From the NCBI GenBank assembly GCA_951394045.1, contig CATOAN010000048.1, positions 1-20,926 of the forward strand: a DNA stretch of 20,926 bases, written 5' to 3'. Positions 1 through 8,929 of the stretch are shown piece by piece. Both the position numbers and the translations under genes were made by a program. The stretch is from Nitzschia sp. DOCU1 (taxonomy: Eukaryota; Bacillariophyta; Bacillariophyceae; Bacillariales; Bacillariaceae). Within the stretch, counting starts at the first letter, position 1, and each line of letters opens with the position of its first letter. Below the pieces are notes generated by a model, which was not told the DNA's origin, searched no databases, and saw only the letters and a program-made list of their open reading frames with translations.

Positions 1-2
1 AG

Positions 3-3000
3 CGCGCCACGCTATCCACAGCCGCATCTCACGGTGTTGAGAATATCTTCGATCCTACGTACAAAGCAAAATCAGCCGATGAATTCTATCTCTACATGGA
101 ACAACAAAAGTTCGTATATGATGTTCTTAATGCCAAGTTGTTGACTTCGCAAGGTCAGTTTCTCGTGAAGAAATATGAAAGTACGAGAGATGCGCAAGCT
201 GTCTGGAAGGAATACGTTGAGCATGTGGAGTCCTCCGCGAAAGTGCTCATGGAACATCGACAACTTAATCAGAAGATCACCCAGACTCGTCTGCCTGCCG
301 ATTACAAAGGAAGTTACTTGACCTTCTTGAATAATTGGTTGGACTTGTTCCGACGTTACGAAGCCCTGTCCCCTGCCTCTGCTTACTACACTGATGACCA
401 GAAGAAGGATGCCCTCCAAGCGATGTTATTCTCCCATAAGGAGTTCTCGCACTTGGATGATTTCGACTTCTATCAGTTGGGTGCTGGTATGGCTTCGAGT
501 AGCTACGAGCAATACTTGAGTTCTGTCCAAAGAGTGGCTACAAAGTTGGATCAACAGAGAGCAGAAGCCCGTCGTGAGGTTGCGCGCAGTCGTTCGGTGA
601 ATCTTTCTGATGTGAGCGACGCCCTAGACGAACAAGGCTATGAAGAGACCCAGGATGAGCCCGGTGATTTCGATGACGAGATGGACTATTTTGCGTTCAT
701 CACTAACACGGGAACTAGGAATCGGTTCCAGCCGAGACGTCCTGCGATGCCAAAGGATGTTTGGTACAAGCTAAGAAGCGAAGACCAAAAGGCATGGGAC
801 CAAATCTCGGATGAAGGCAAACGTGCCATCTTGTTTGCTTACAAGGAGGCTTCGGCTAAGCAGAATTGGAAGATTAGCCCTGCTCAACCTCCTGCCCATC
901 GTGCAAATGTTACTGAGCAAGAAACTGAAGCCGAAGATGAAGTTGAAAAGGATGTGCCCGCTAGCGAGACTACTCCAGGAGACAATGAGTATGATCTCGA
1001 CATGCTCATCAACATGGCGTCGTCGAGGAAGAATGTGGACCCCCTCGATATCGCCAACATGATGTCGAGTGGTTCTTCTGCAAAGAAGAACGATGACTGG
1101 AAGAAGGTGGCTCTGAAGAACAAGAAGAGTCTCAAGATCAATACTTCAGTTAATGTTCATGTCATTAACTACAAGGTCTCGAGGGCGAATTGGATCCCTT
1201 CCATGTCTTTGGTAGACCGGGGAGCGAATGGAGGAATCGCTGGTGATAACGTTCGAGTGATCGCTACGACTGATCGCCGCGTGAACGTTTCTGGTCTGGA
1301 CAACCATGAGCTAAACGACCTCAAGATTGTGACTGCCGGAGGCGTCTCTCCTACCAAGCGTGGTGAGGTGATTTTCATCATGCATCAGTACGCGCTGATC
1401 CCCGGTAGTAGTACGATTCATTCGTCGCTACAGATGGAGACGTTTGGTCAACGTGTGGATGACAAGGTGGTAGCCTGCGGAGGAAAACAGGAGATCGAAA
1501 CCGTTGAGGGTCACATGATGCCCCTTGATATGAAAAACGGTCTCCCTTATCTCCCGATGAGGCCCTACACAAATAAAGAGTGGGAAGACCTGCCTCACGT
1601 TGTTCTGACCTCAGATGTCGACTGGGATCCTAGTCAATACGACTTGGCCCAATCTACGAACGACGAATGGTACCAAGGCGAAGAGGACGATGTACCTCCT
1701 CTCTTGTCCTATGAAGAGCAAGACCCTATTGAAGAACCGACCTCGATTTCAGTCAATTGGCATTTAACTGCTAATTTAGATTTCATGAAATCTGAACTCG
1801 TCCCCGAAGAAGTTTTTCTTTCTGATGACTTTTGTTTCTATCCTGGAATGACAACTTTGGAAGTTGCTATGCGTCGAATCCGCCCGGCCGATCGCGATTA
1901 TTCTCGCTATCGTCGTTTCTTCTTGAACGCAAGTGAGGACACGATCGCCCGGACTTTCCAGGCCACTACACAGTTTGCCAGATCTGGAGTAATCGAAGGA
2001 CCGATTACGAACACTATCCGTGTGCCATTCCCGGCACTGAATGTTCGCCGCCGCAATGAACCCGTTGCCACGGATACAATCTACAGTGATGTACCTGCTG
2101 TGGACAATGGTTGCCGAGCTGCCCAGTTCTTTTGTGGCGTCGACACCAAGTTCTCAGACATTTATGGAGTGCACACCGATGGTGACTTCATTCGTGTCCT
2201 TCAGGACAATGTGCGTCGTCGGGGAGCCATGGATGTCTTGGTGAGTGACCGCGCTAAAGCTGAAATAAGTAAGCGAGTCAAGGATCTCTTGCGCCATCTC
2301 TGTATCGATGAGTGGCAAAGTGAACCACACCAACACCACCAAAACCCAGCCGAACGACAGTATCGCCTTATCAAACGGGCGACACAACATGTTCTTAACA
2401 CTACAAATGCACCTCCATATTGTTGGCTCCTTGCCATGGAATACGTTTGTTTTATTAATAACAGGTTGGCGCGAGGTTCGCTGGACTGGAGAACCCCCTA
2501 CGAGAAATTGTTGGGTTATACTCCAGATATTAGCATGATTACTCGCTATGCATTCTGGGACAAGGTATTTGTGAAACGCATCGAAGCGCGGGGAGGAAAT
2601 TTCCCATCTGTTGGGAATGAGATCGAGGGTCGCTTCGTTGGTTTCTCGGAGACAGTTGGTCATCCCATGACCTATAAAATACTGACTTCAGATACTAAAC
2701 AGATTATCTATCGTTCCCGCATCCGGTTGGCTTCAGATGGCGTCAATCGTCGCGCCACTGCTGAGGCACAAGAAGCTGCTCGCGGCGCCGAGGACAATCC
2801 AGCTGACAATGAGCTGGATAACGGGGAGCTCGAAGATGGAGCCGATCCCCATGTCGTTTTTGATCCTGGTGGGGACGACGGAGTGGATGCAACCCGACAA
2901 CGAAAACTTACCGAATCTTATCCATCGACGCGATTGACCCATGGCGGTCATCGACCCAGAGGATATCATAGGCCGGACCTACCTTTCGGTTCCGGCAGAA

Positions 3001-3062
3001 GACGGTACTCGACTTCGACTACGAATCGTGGAAGCTCTCGACGACATCGAGAGGCGAGTTAA
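3..3062 (+). CDS. copia Gag-protease-integrase portion, 5' partial
   Basis: The frame is open from base 3 to the stop at 3060-3062; meaningful homology stops at about 2900-2937. Counting residues from the Met at 96, the first ~120 residues resemble the helical Gag of copia elements. A short Gag motif follows (PKDVWYKLRSEDQKAWD, near 724-777). The retropepsin-like active site is LVDRGANGG with the aspartate at residue 374 (1215-1217); diatom elements commonly show DRGA where others have DTGA or DSGA. The integrase core has aspartates near residues 660 and 718 and a glutamate near 753 in QNPAERQYR, which fits the D,D-35-E catalytic triad. A zinc knuckle in Gag and a clear HHCC zinc finger were not seen. 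After about residue 930 the frame drifts out of phase with the downstream pol sequence, so the last ~50 residues are probably read out of frame. Confidence 0.9.
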   Translation, partial: RATLSTAASHGVENIFDPTYKAKSADEFYLYMEQQKFVYDVLNAKLLTSQGQFLVKKYESTRDAQAVWKEYVEHVESSAKVLMEHRQLNQKITQTRLPADYKGSYLTFLNNWLDLFRRYEALSPASAYYTDDQKKDALQAMLFSHKEFSHLDDFDFYQLGAGMASSSYEQYLSSVQRVATKLDQQRAEARREVARSRSVNLSDVSDALDEQGYEETQDEPGDFDDEMDYFAFITNTGTRNRFQPRRPAMPKDVWYKLRSEDQKAWDQISDEGKRAILFAYKEASAKQNWKISPAQPPAHRANVTEQETEAEDEVEKDVPASETTPGDNEYDLDMLINMASSRKNVDPLDIANMMSSGSSAKKNDDWKKVALKNKKSLKINTSVNVHVINYKVSRANWIPSMSLVDRGANGGIAGDNVRVIATTDRRVNVSGLDNHELNDLKIVTAGGVSPTKRGEVIFIMHQYALIPGSSTIHSSLQMETFGQRVDDKVVACGGKQEIETVEGHMMPLDMKNGLPYLPMRPYTNKEWEDLPHVVLTSDVDWDPSQYDLAQSTNDEWYQGEEDDVPPLLSYEEQDPIEEPTSISVNWHLTANLDFMKSELVPEEVFLSDDFCFYPGMTTLEVAMRRIRPADRDYSRYRRFFLNASEDTIARTFQATTQFARSGVIEGPITNTIRVPFPALNVRRRNEPVATDTIYSDVPAVDNGCRAAQFFCGVDTKFSDIYGVHTDGDFIRVLQDNVRRRGAMDVLVSDRAKAEISKRVKDLLRHLCIDEWQSEPHQHHQNPAERQYRLIKRATQHVLNTTNAPPYCWLLAMEYVCFINNRLARGSLDWRTPYEKLLGYTPDISMITRYAFWDKVFVKRIEARGGNFPSVGNEIEGRFVGFSETVGHPMTYKILTSDTKQIIYRSRIRLASDGVNRRATAEAQEAARGAEDNPADNELDNGELEDGADPHVVFDPGGDDGVDATRQRKLTESYPSTRLTHGGHRPRGYHRPDLPFGSGRRRYSTSTTNRGSSRRHREAS

Positions 3063-3624
3063 CGCCAACGACGCTGTCATCCGTTTCAAGGCCGTCAGTT
3101 CAGACGGACATTACGAGGAAATCAAGACCTACAATCAGATCCTCGATAAACTCGAAGAAGCTGATGGAACGGACGAAGTTTGGAAGTTTCGATCAATCGA
3201 CGCCCACCAAGGTCCTCTTACTCACACGGATCCAAACTACAAAGGATCTAGATGGAATGTGAGAGTCAGTTGGGAAAACGGGGAGGTCACATATGAACCT
3301 CTGTCGATCATTTCCAAGAGCGACCCCGTATCTTGCGCTATCTATGCAAGTGAAAACAACCTGCTCAATCTGGAAGGTTGGAAGCAGTTTGCTCGACTTG
3401 CTAGGCGCCAGAAGAAACTTCTTCGTTTGGCTAACCAAGCTAAACTCAAGTCGTTTAGGACCGCACCTCTCTACAAGTTTGGGGTAGAGGTCCCACGAAA
3501 CCATGAGCATGCCATGGAGTTGGACCGCAAGAACGGCAACGACCTATGGCGTCAGGCCGAACTGAAGGAGTTGGGGCAGATAGATGAATACGAAACTTTC
3601 AAGGACTGCGGAAAGGGAGCATGA
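2938..3624 (+). pseudogene. copia pol, integrase-RT linker and start of reverse transcriptase, ends at premature stop
   Basis: This segment is in frame 1, one base forward of the Gag-integrase frame. It starts directly after an in-frame TGA at 2935-2937. It encodes the linker usual in diatom copia elements: DPEDIIGRTYLS at the start, then a chromodomain-like stretch with NYKGSRWNVRVSWENG, and the FARLARR and MELDRKNGN blocks that lead into the fingers of reverse transcriptase. It is cut by a TGA at 3622-3624, immediately after YETFKDCGKGA. The same frame resumes on the other side with PSGYKRIWYHIVYDVKHD, so the stop is a point mutation and not the natural end of a protein. Programmed frameshifting at 2938 is unlikely, because copia elements that shift do so between gag and pol. 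Confidence 0.88.
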
Positions 3625-5172
3625 CCCAGTGGTTACAAGCGTATCTGGTACCACATTGTGTACGACGTGAAGCACGATCTGCAGAGGAAAGCACGGTTGG
3701 TAGCCAATGGCAACCAAGCCCCCACGCCGATCTCGTCGGTCTACTCGAGTGTAGTTTCTTTAAGGGGTTTGAGACTCTGCCTATTCCTGGCAGAATTAAA
3801 CAGCCTCGACGTCTGGACGACTGATATAGGCAACGCTTACCTCAAAGCGAAGACGGACGAAAAGGTGTACGTCATAGCCGGACCCGAGTTCGGAGACAGA
3901 GAGGGTCACACTCTCATCATCTCCAAGGCTTTGTACGGACTTTTTTCAAGCGGAAAAATGTGGTGGGAAAGGCTCAGCGACGTCCTAAAGCAAATGGGAT
4001 TCATGCCATCGAGAGCGGAGGCCGATATTTGGATGCGCAAGAATGGAGATCACTGGGAATACATCGTTCGATATGTTGACGATCTCGCGATTTTGTCAAA
4101 ACGGAACCAAGAAATTATCAACGACTTATCCGACCGCTACAAGTTCAAATTGAAGGGCACGGGCCCGATTAGCTATCATCTAGGAGCCGACTTCTATCGT
4201 GATTCAGATGGAGTGCTGTGCATGGCGCCTAAGAGATACATCGAGCGAATGATCGAGACCTACGAACGATTGTTTGGTACGAAGCCGAGCCAAAAGTTCC
4301 ATTCGCCCCTAATGCAAGGTGACCATCCTGAACTTGACGATTTGGAAGAGCTGGGTGCAGAAGGAATCAAGCAGTATCAATCGATGATAGGTGCTGCGCA
4401 ATGGGTAATCTCGTTGGGGCGTTTTGATATCGCAACAGCGGTAATGACGCTTTCGAGTTTCCGAGCCGCGCCCAGAAAAGGCCATCTCGAGAGAATCAAG
4501 AGGGTATACGGATACTTGGCGAAAATGCGAAATGGCGCGATCCGTTTCAGAACAGGCATTCCGGATTTCTCCGCGATTCCGATCCCAGAGCACAGTTGGG
4601 CTACCAGTGTGTATGGCAATGTACAGGAGCTAATCCCGGATGATGCGCCAGAACCTCTGGGTAAGCCGGTTGTGACTACAACGTACTTCGACGCTAACCT
4701 TTGTCACGACATGACTACAGGCAAGTCAGTAACGGGAATCCTCCATTTTGTGAATAAGACTCCTATCGATTACTTCTCCAAGAAGCAACCGCTAGTTGAG
4801 ATGGCTACGTACGGCAGCGAGTTCATGTCCGGACGACAGGCCACCGAACAGGTGATCGACTTAAGGACGACGTTACGATATCTCGGCGTCCCAGTCCAGG
4901 GAAAATCGTTCATGTTTGGCGACAACAAGACAATGGTTGATAGCGCGTCGAATCCATCCGCCAAGCTCACCAAGAGACATGTGATTCTATCATATCACCG
5001 TGTCCGCGAAGCTGTTGCAGCAGGGATCGTGGCATTGCTGCACATCCCCGGAAAGAAGAATCCTGCGGATATTTTGTCGAAAGCTTGGGGATACAGCGAT
5101 GTTTGGAGAACGTTGCGAGCATTGCTATTCTGGGAAGGCGATACCGCGGATCTTATCGAAGACCAAGACTAG
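3625..5172 (+). pseudogene. copia pol, reverse transcriptase and RNase H
   Basis: This is the continuation of the same frame after the premature stop; the first internal Met is at 3658. The reverse transcriptase palm carries TDIGNAYL (first catalytic aspartate, residue 56 from that Met) and YVDD at residues 139-142 (4072-4083), the catalytic aspartate pair. The RNase H domain occupies the last ~170 residues, with YFDANLCHD, a glutamate in TYGSEF, GDNKTMVD and NPADILSK supplying the acidic active-site positions. The natural stop is TAG at 5170-5172. The domain itself has no further breaks and all catalytic residues are present, so decay is recent or mild. The enzyme would only be made if the upstream stop and frame change were bypassed. 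Confidence 0.93.
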
Positions 5173-5360
5173 AAGATCATGGTCGATGATGTAGTATCGT
5201 GCGGGATCACGGGGAGTAATAAACGGCACGCGATTCCATCAAATAAGATGATCCCTTCGATCCATTCGATCGGATACTGCCTACTAGAGAAGAAGCGGAC
5301 AGACGAGTGACCGTCGCCGTGTCAGGGCAGAGGACGCAAGTGCAACTAACTTCGACGGTT

Positions 5361-5375
5361 AGTATGGAAGGGGTG
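5361..5375 (+). other. possible polypurine tract and start of 3' LTR
   Basis: A purine-rich run (ATGGAAGGGG) ends directly before a TG at 5374-5375, the arrangement expected of the plus-strand primer next to a 3' LTR. A second purine run lies at 5464-5476 but is not followed directly by TG. The stretch 5173-5567 has no gene. Only the presence of the other LTR outside the window could decide between the candidates. Confidence 0.25.
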
Positions 5376-5567
5376 ACGTAGGATTCGGGAAGATTGGAAG
5401 TCAACGTCAGGGATAATATTGGACGGTCATCGGGGCCGCCAATCCATGGGATAACCGGGGCTACGGGAAATGGGGGACCTGCAAGCGTGGTATCACAATA
5501 TCTCTAACAAGTATAGTGCTACTATTACTGTGGGAGATTGCCTCTTGACCGAGGCTTAGAGCTAGAT

Positions 5568-5906
5568 CTACTTTGTTACCTGCGACCGAAGCTTAGAAAA
5601 TGGCTTGTGAAGCGCTTCGTATAACTTTTTAACTTTGACAGGCCCCAACCCCTCACACAAGGCCAGTTCGTCGTGGCTCGCGGCCGCCACGGCTTGGATC
5701 GTACTGAAATGATTCAACAGATTGCTAGCATCCGTCTTGTTGACCGGTTTGCAAGCCGACATGAAATCGGCATTTTGATCTTGGAAATTGTTGGATTCTC
5801 GCTTTTGGATACTCGAGGCGTCTTTTCCGTCCAAGTTTTTGTAGGTTTCCAGATATCGAGCCGCCTCTCGTTCCGACCAAGCCAAAATGAGGGTCATACC
5901 ACAGTC
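5568..5906 (-). pseudogene. ERCC1: C-terminal end of an ERCC1/Rad10-like repair protein, 5'-truncated
   Basis: About 112 codons match only the C-terminal third of ERCC1. LILAWSEREAARYLETYK matches the end of the central domain, and VNKTDASNLLNHF to LALCEGLGPVKVKKLYEALHKPF matches the tandem helix-hairpin-helix domain that pairs with XPF and binds DNA at the ss/ds junction. In the family this endonuclease partner acts in nucleotide-excision and crosslink repair in the nucleus. Here nothing upstream matches the rest of the central domain: the frame runs instead into mitochondrial-carrier sequence in another phase (break near 5906). The natural stop at 5568-5570 is preserved. It is either an orphan exon moved by rearrangement or the last exon of a gene whose other exons are lost. 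A functional ERCC1 would be expected elsewhere in the genome. Confidence 0.75.
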
Positions 5907-6444
5907 CATCTTTGGGTTCGGGGATCTTTTCACTTAGGAAATTATAAGTGAAAAACCAAGGATAATGTCCGACAAAAGTGGCCGATGCGGCCGCCAAGGA
6001 TCCATTGTACAATGCTAGAGGACCCGCCACTTTGACCTTGGTGACAACGTCACTGAATTTTCCAGTAACTTGCATGGTAGTCTATAAACATGAGTGAAAA
6101 GAACGAGTGCAAGAGTATAAGCAAACAGCAGGACAGCAACAATGACGACGACGACGAAAAATCGGGCGAGTAAAACGGTCTCTGACCCTTGTTTTCTTTT
6201 CGTTTCTTCGTTTCGTACCTTGACTGTATCAATCGGCATGAGAAAAATACGAAAGGTACCTGCTGCGACACTGCAGGCGATGGTTTTAATTCCCACATTG
6301 ACATTTTGGGTAGCCTCCAAATTATCCAACAGAGTCAAAATGCCCGTATTGGCAGCCGTATCTCCAAATCTCGACAAGGGACCCTGCAAAAGAGCCGGCA
6401 AGACACCTCGATAAAACCGAGGAATGCCACCATCGGCATAAATC
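5907..6444 (-). pseudogene. mitochondrial carrier family fragment (even helix, then a full repeat), one intron
   Basis: Reading leftwards, ADGGIPRFYRGVLPALLQG then SRFGDTAANTG gives the signature and even-numbered helix of one carrier repeat. RIFLMPIDTVK carries the Px(D/E)xx(R/K) signature of the next repeat, and VGHYPWFFTYNFL its second helix. A phase-0 GT-AG intron lies at 6082-6218 (donor after the GTC AAG codons, acceptor TTTATAG), joining PIDTVK to TTMQV. Such proteins exchange metabolites across the inner mitochondrial or another organelle membrane; the substrate cannot be told. No start codon, no first helix and no final repeat are present in order: near 5906 the frame breaks into ERCC1 sequence, and near 6444 it joins another carrier fragment in a different frame. 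I call it a pseudogene. Confidence 0.7.
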
Positions 6445-6655
6445 CTCGAAATAAGAGGCCCGTGACACCACTTTCGGCAATGACATTATTGAAGACTTGC
6501 ATATAAGTCAATTGTTGAGGATGCGACTGTTTGTATACTTTGAGGACCCGAATACTATTTGAACAGGTATCACTGACCGCACTGGAACAAAATCCCAAGA
6601 GTGCACGACGTCCCAATTTTTCAGCGACAACCAAGGAGGCTCGAAAGGTGTTGGC
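6445..6655 (-). pseudogene. mitochondrial carrier fragment (odd helix and matrix loop), out of order
   Basis: The frame reads SLVVAEKLGRRALLGFCSSA, then SDTCSNSIRVLKVYKQ and VIAESGVTGLLFRG. This is an odd-numbered carrier helix, a degenerate form of the PxDxxR signature, and the (D/E)Gxxxx(F/Y)RG motif that precedes an even helix. From my memory of this carrier subfamily, the SDTxSNSxRVxK block belongs to the third repeat, which should follow the neighbouring fragment at 5907-6444; here it precedes it. The right end abuts the start of the dehydratase gene, and an in-frame stop lies just upstream, so no start codon is available. An alternative is that it is a true first repeat damaged by a frameshift. 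Confidence 0.6.
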
Positions 6656-6658
6656 GCA

Positions 6659-7322
6659 ATGATTGCTTCAAAAATGGTGCGGTTGTCCAAGAGCCGGCCG
6701 CGTGCGGTCTCAAAATTTCTTCCCCGAAGTCTCCAAATGAATGTTGGGCGCTATCTTTCGACTACTCCGGAGGCTCTTCCCCCTCAAGTAATCGATGCTT
6801 CTCTCAACAAGTTGTCGCAAGGAACCCCGTTTCCGTGGACAAAGGTACTTCCAATTTCTGTCAAGTGCCATTTTTGTGCACGACCTTTCATCGTACTAAC
6901 TCATTTTAACACTCACAGGTGGAGGGACGAAGTGCGATCTCCAAAACTTTTGAATTCGCCGATTTCAGTCAAGCTTGGTCGTTTATGTCTCGTTCGGCTC
7001 TCCTTGCAGAGAAAATGGATCATCACCCAGGTAATTGCTCGCGGTCTGAAACAACTATTCCGTGCTTGGAGAAAAGGGCTCATCCGCTTTTTATTTCGGC
7101 GCCTTAGAATGGTTCAATGTCTACAACCGAGTCCAGGTAACATTGACCACTCATGATTGTGATGGCGTGTCGATTAAGGTGAGTCACTGTTAGGGTGGGG
7201 CAACGTGCCCACTATGCCGCATTCGCCTAATTCGACTAGTTGTTGCCTGACTACAGGATCTAAAAATGGCCAAGGCCATGGAGGACTATGCGCGAGACTT
7301 GCTACCAATGCGGGATGAGTGA
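6659..7322 (+). CDS. PCD: pterin-4a-carbinolamine dehydratase (PCD/DCoH family)
   Basis: Four exons join in phase: 6659-6844, 6919-7030, 7108-7178 and 7257-7322, with GT-AG introns of 74, 77 and 78 bases, giving 144 residues. The enzyme dehydrates 4a-hydroxytetrahydropterin to the quinonoid dihydropterin and so recycles the cofactor of aromatic amino-acid hydroxylases. The family signature is clear: [32 protein letters not shown] and [11 protein letters not shown]. The histidines at 97, 98 and 115 have the spacing of the catalytic histidines in the mammalian enzyme. The first ~38 residues are rich in Arg and Ser without acids and end in RYLSTTP, which looks like a mitochondrial presequence. 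Other possible starts are at 6674 and 6737. The broken carrier gene ends only a few bases upstream, so the promoter must lie inside that debris. Confidence 0.9.
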
Positions 7323-7506
7323 TGCAATGTCCGTGTCACTGGATATGGGCGTCATTCTATGTAATCGATATCTGCTAGAGGGTTTCCAGGCGATACTTTT
7401 TTAAAGCCAGACGGCGTCGTTAATCCGCATACCGGTAGGGACGATTGCCTGGTCGAGAATAGAATTAGCTTGCATTCTTGATCAAAGCTGAGTGTCTTCG
7501 CCTTAC

Positions 7507-8124
7507 CTACTGTTCGCCAATGAATCGGTTTCTCTTGTCAAAAATCCTTTGAAAGTCCTCTGTCTGCAGAACCCTCTGCAACCCAAAAATACTTGCGGCA
7601 ACATCCCGATCAGCGAGCGAATCGTGTGGATTCTTATTCTCATTTTCAAAAACGTCTAGTAGTGATCGTACTTCCCATTCCTCCGCTTCTGAGAGCTTAG
7701 CCATGAGATCACCGTCAGTCGTAAATAAACCATCACCATTTTTTGATTTGATGACTCGTTCCTTTTTGTCTCCAGCGTTCTTCGGCGCGGCCGTCGCAAA
7801 AAATGGGACTTTGGCACCTGCTTGTCCTTCTGCGTCGTCATCAAAAGCTAAGGATTGCTTGGCTTCCAGCTTCGCCTTGGACATGGCAAGAACCTCTTTT
7901 GCGCGCGCCAACTGTCTCGTAATTTCATCGTCGGGGTTGTTGTCGGTTGCAAACAACGGTGACAACGACGAGGGGCGGAATCCTGACTGAGAGCAAAATG
8001 CCACACTGCTCTGGGAACGCAATAAGAGTTGAACAGCAACAAGGGTAGTAGCCCCATATAATCTTCGCAACCTCAAAGTGTTCTGTGTCGCGCTTTCACG
8101 CTTCGTCTGAATTGATTCTCTCAT
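7507..8124 (-). CDS. plastid-targeted protein of unknown function
   Basis: A single exon encodes 205 residues. A hydrophobic segment (residues 24-35) is followed by SSVAF-CSQSGFRP, with Phe43 in the position of the conserved Phe of the diatom ASAFAP motif, and then a Ser/Arg-rich stretch. This bipartite signal predicts passage through the ER into the plastid. The mature part is hydrophilic and probably helical (ITRQLARAKEVLAMSKAKLEAK) and ends in a block with ERVIKSKNGDGLFTTDGDLM and EEWEVRSLLDVFENE. That block has the look of a conserved algal domain, but I cannot name it. No membrane span is evident in the mature protein. A GTAAGG sits directly after the stop codon, so a further spliced exon cannot be fully excluded. 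Confidence 0.75.
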   Translation of the reverse strand: MRESIQTKRESATQNTLRLRRLYGATTLVAVQLLLRSQSSVAFCSQSGFRPSSLSPLFATDNNPDDEITRQLARAKEVLAMSKAKLEAKQSLAFDDDAEGQAGAKVPFFATAAPKNAGDKKERVIKSKNGDGLFTTDGDLMAKLSEAEEWEVRSLLDVFENENKNPHDSLADRDVAASIFGLQRVLQTEDFQRIFDKRNRFIGEQ

Positions 8125-8929
8125 GATGAAGATTTCGACAAGGTGGAATGTATAATAACGAGATCACGAAAAGGACAATCAGAACCAAGAAACAGAGTAG
8201 ATCGAATCTAGAATCTTTGATGCGTAGTCTTTGCTTGCTTTTGGGTTATACTTTCGAGAAGTTGGGCTCTTGTTCTTTTTGTTCGGTGCTCCCGCCGCGT
8301 CTCCCTCTGCAAGGCTGCTTTCAACGCTCTATCGATGAAATAAACCAATCGAGAACGATGGAAAGCAAAACGCAAGACTGACGTTTGTATGGGTGTGGCA
8401 AGTTCCACCGCCCTGCCGCCCATCCGTCTCTTTGACGACCAATTCGACCACGATTGGACCATAGTGGTCCCCCATTGTACCATACCACATATCGGTACAT
8501 ACGTAGATATATAAGTCATTTGTTGTACGTACCGTCACGAGCACGTCATCGAACGGGGCGAAAAGCGGATAGCTATGAAGAAGAAAAGTTTGGCTCGGCG
8601 TTTAGGAAGACAAAGCTACAACAGCAGTAGAAGTATCGCCGATTGTGCCATTCCAAAGCGACTTCCTAGAGGCCGATAGAGTATAGAGGATTGTTTTGAT
8701 GTCAAGGCATCTTGTGCAGTCGACAAGCGCCTCCTCGATTTTCACTGTGAGCCGACTAGGTTGCATCCGGCAGAGAACTCAATTCAAACCACAGAGACCA
8801 AGAAACACATTATGAAATAAACAATCTATTATTTTTGCAAGCGTTCAATTTCCCAAAGTCCTATGACGTTCTTTCTCCACTGAAACAGTCGAGAGTCAGG
8901 AAATGGTAGCCTTGTGTACACGAGCAAAA
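8125..8929 (-). other. intergenic stretch between the plastid protein and THF1-like genes
   Basis: No open frame here has recognisable content. It must hold the promoter of the gene at 7507-8124 and the 3' end of the THF1-like gene. A short inverted repeat, GGACCA-tag-TGGTCC, lies near 8457-8471, with a TATA-like GATATATAAG near 8507. Neither can be assigned a role. Confidence 0.5.

Larger units (their letters stand above)
1..5509 (+). mobile_element. Ty1/copia LTR retrotransposon of diatom type, 5' end outside window, inactive
   Basis: The order gag, protease, integrase, reverse transcriptase, RNase H (integrase before reverse transcriptase) is diagnostic of the Ty1/copia superfamily. The wording of the linker and reverse transcriptase resembles the CoDi groups described from diatoms. 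The reading frame is already open at the first base, so the 5' LTR, primer-binding site and start of gag lie to the left. The right boundary is not firm: a purine tract followed by TG at 5374 and a CTCTAACA at 5502-5509 could be the limits of a very short 3' LTR, but without the 5' LTR this cannot be confirmed. A frame change near 2938 and a stop at 3622-3624 make this copy non-autonomous. Confidence 0.93.

Noticed and set aside
2154..2663. 169-codon frame on the - strand inside the integrase region
   Set aside because: It lies wholly antisense to the integrase core, whose motifs are unmistakable.
2930..3062. Programmed +1 frameshift as in Ty1
   Set aside because: In copia elements such shifts occur between gag and pol, not between integrase and reverse transcriptase. 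There is also a stop in the new frame and another stop downstream, so decay is simpler.
8208..8519. 103-codon frame on the - strand between two genes
   Set aside because: No motif, unusual composition, and it overlaps the promoter region of the plastid protein gene.
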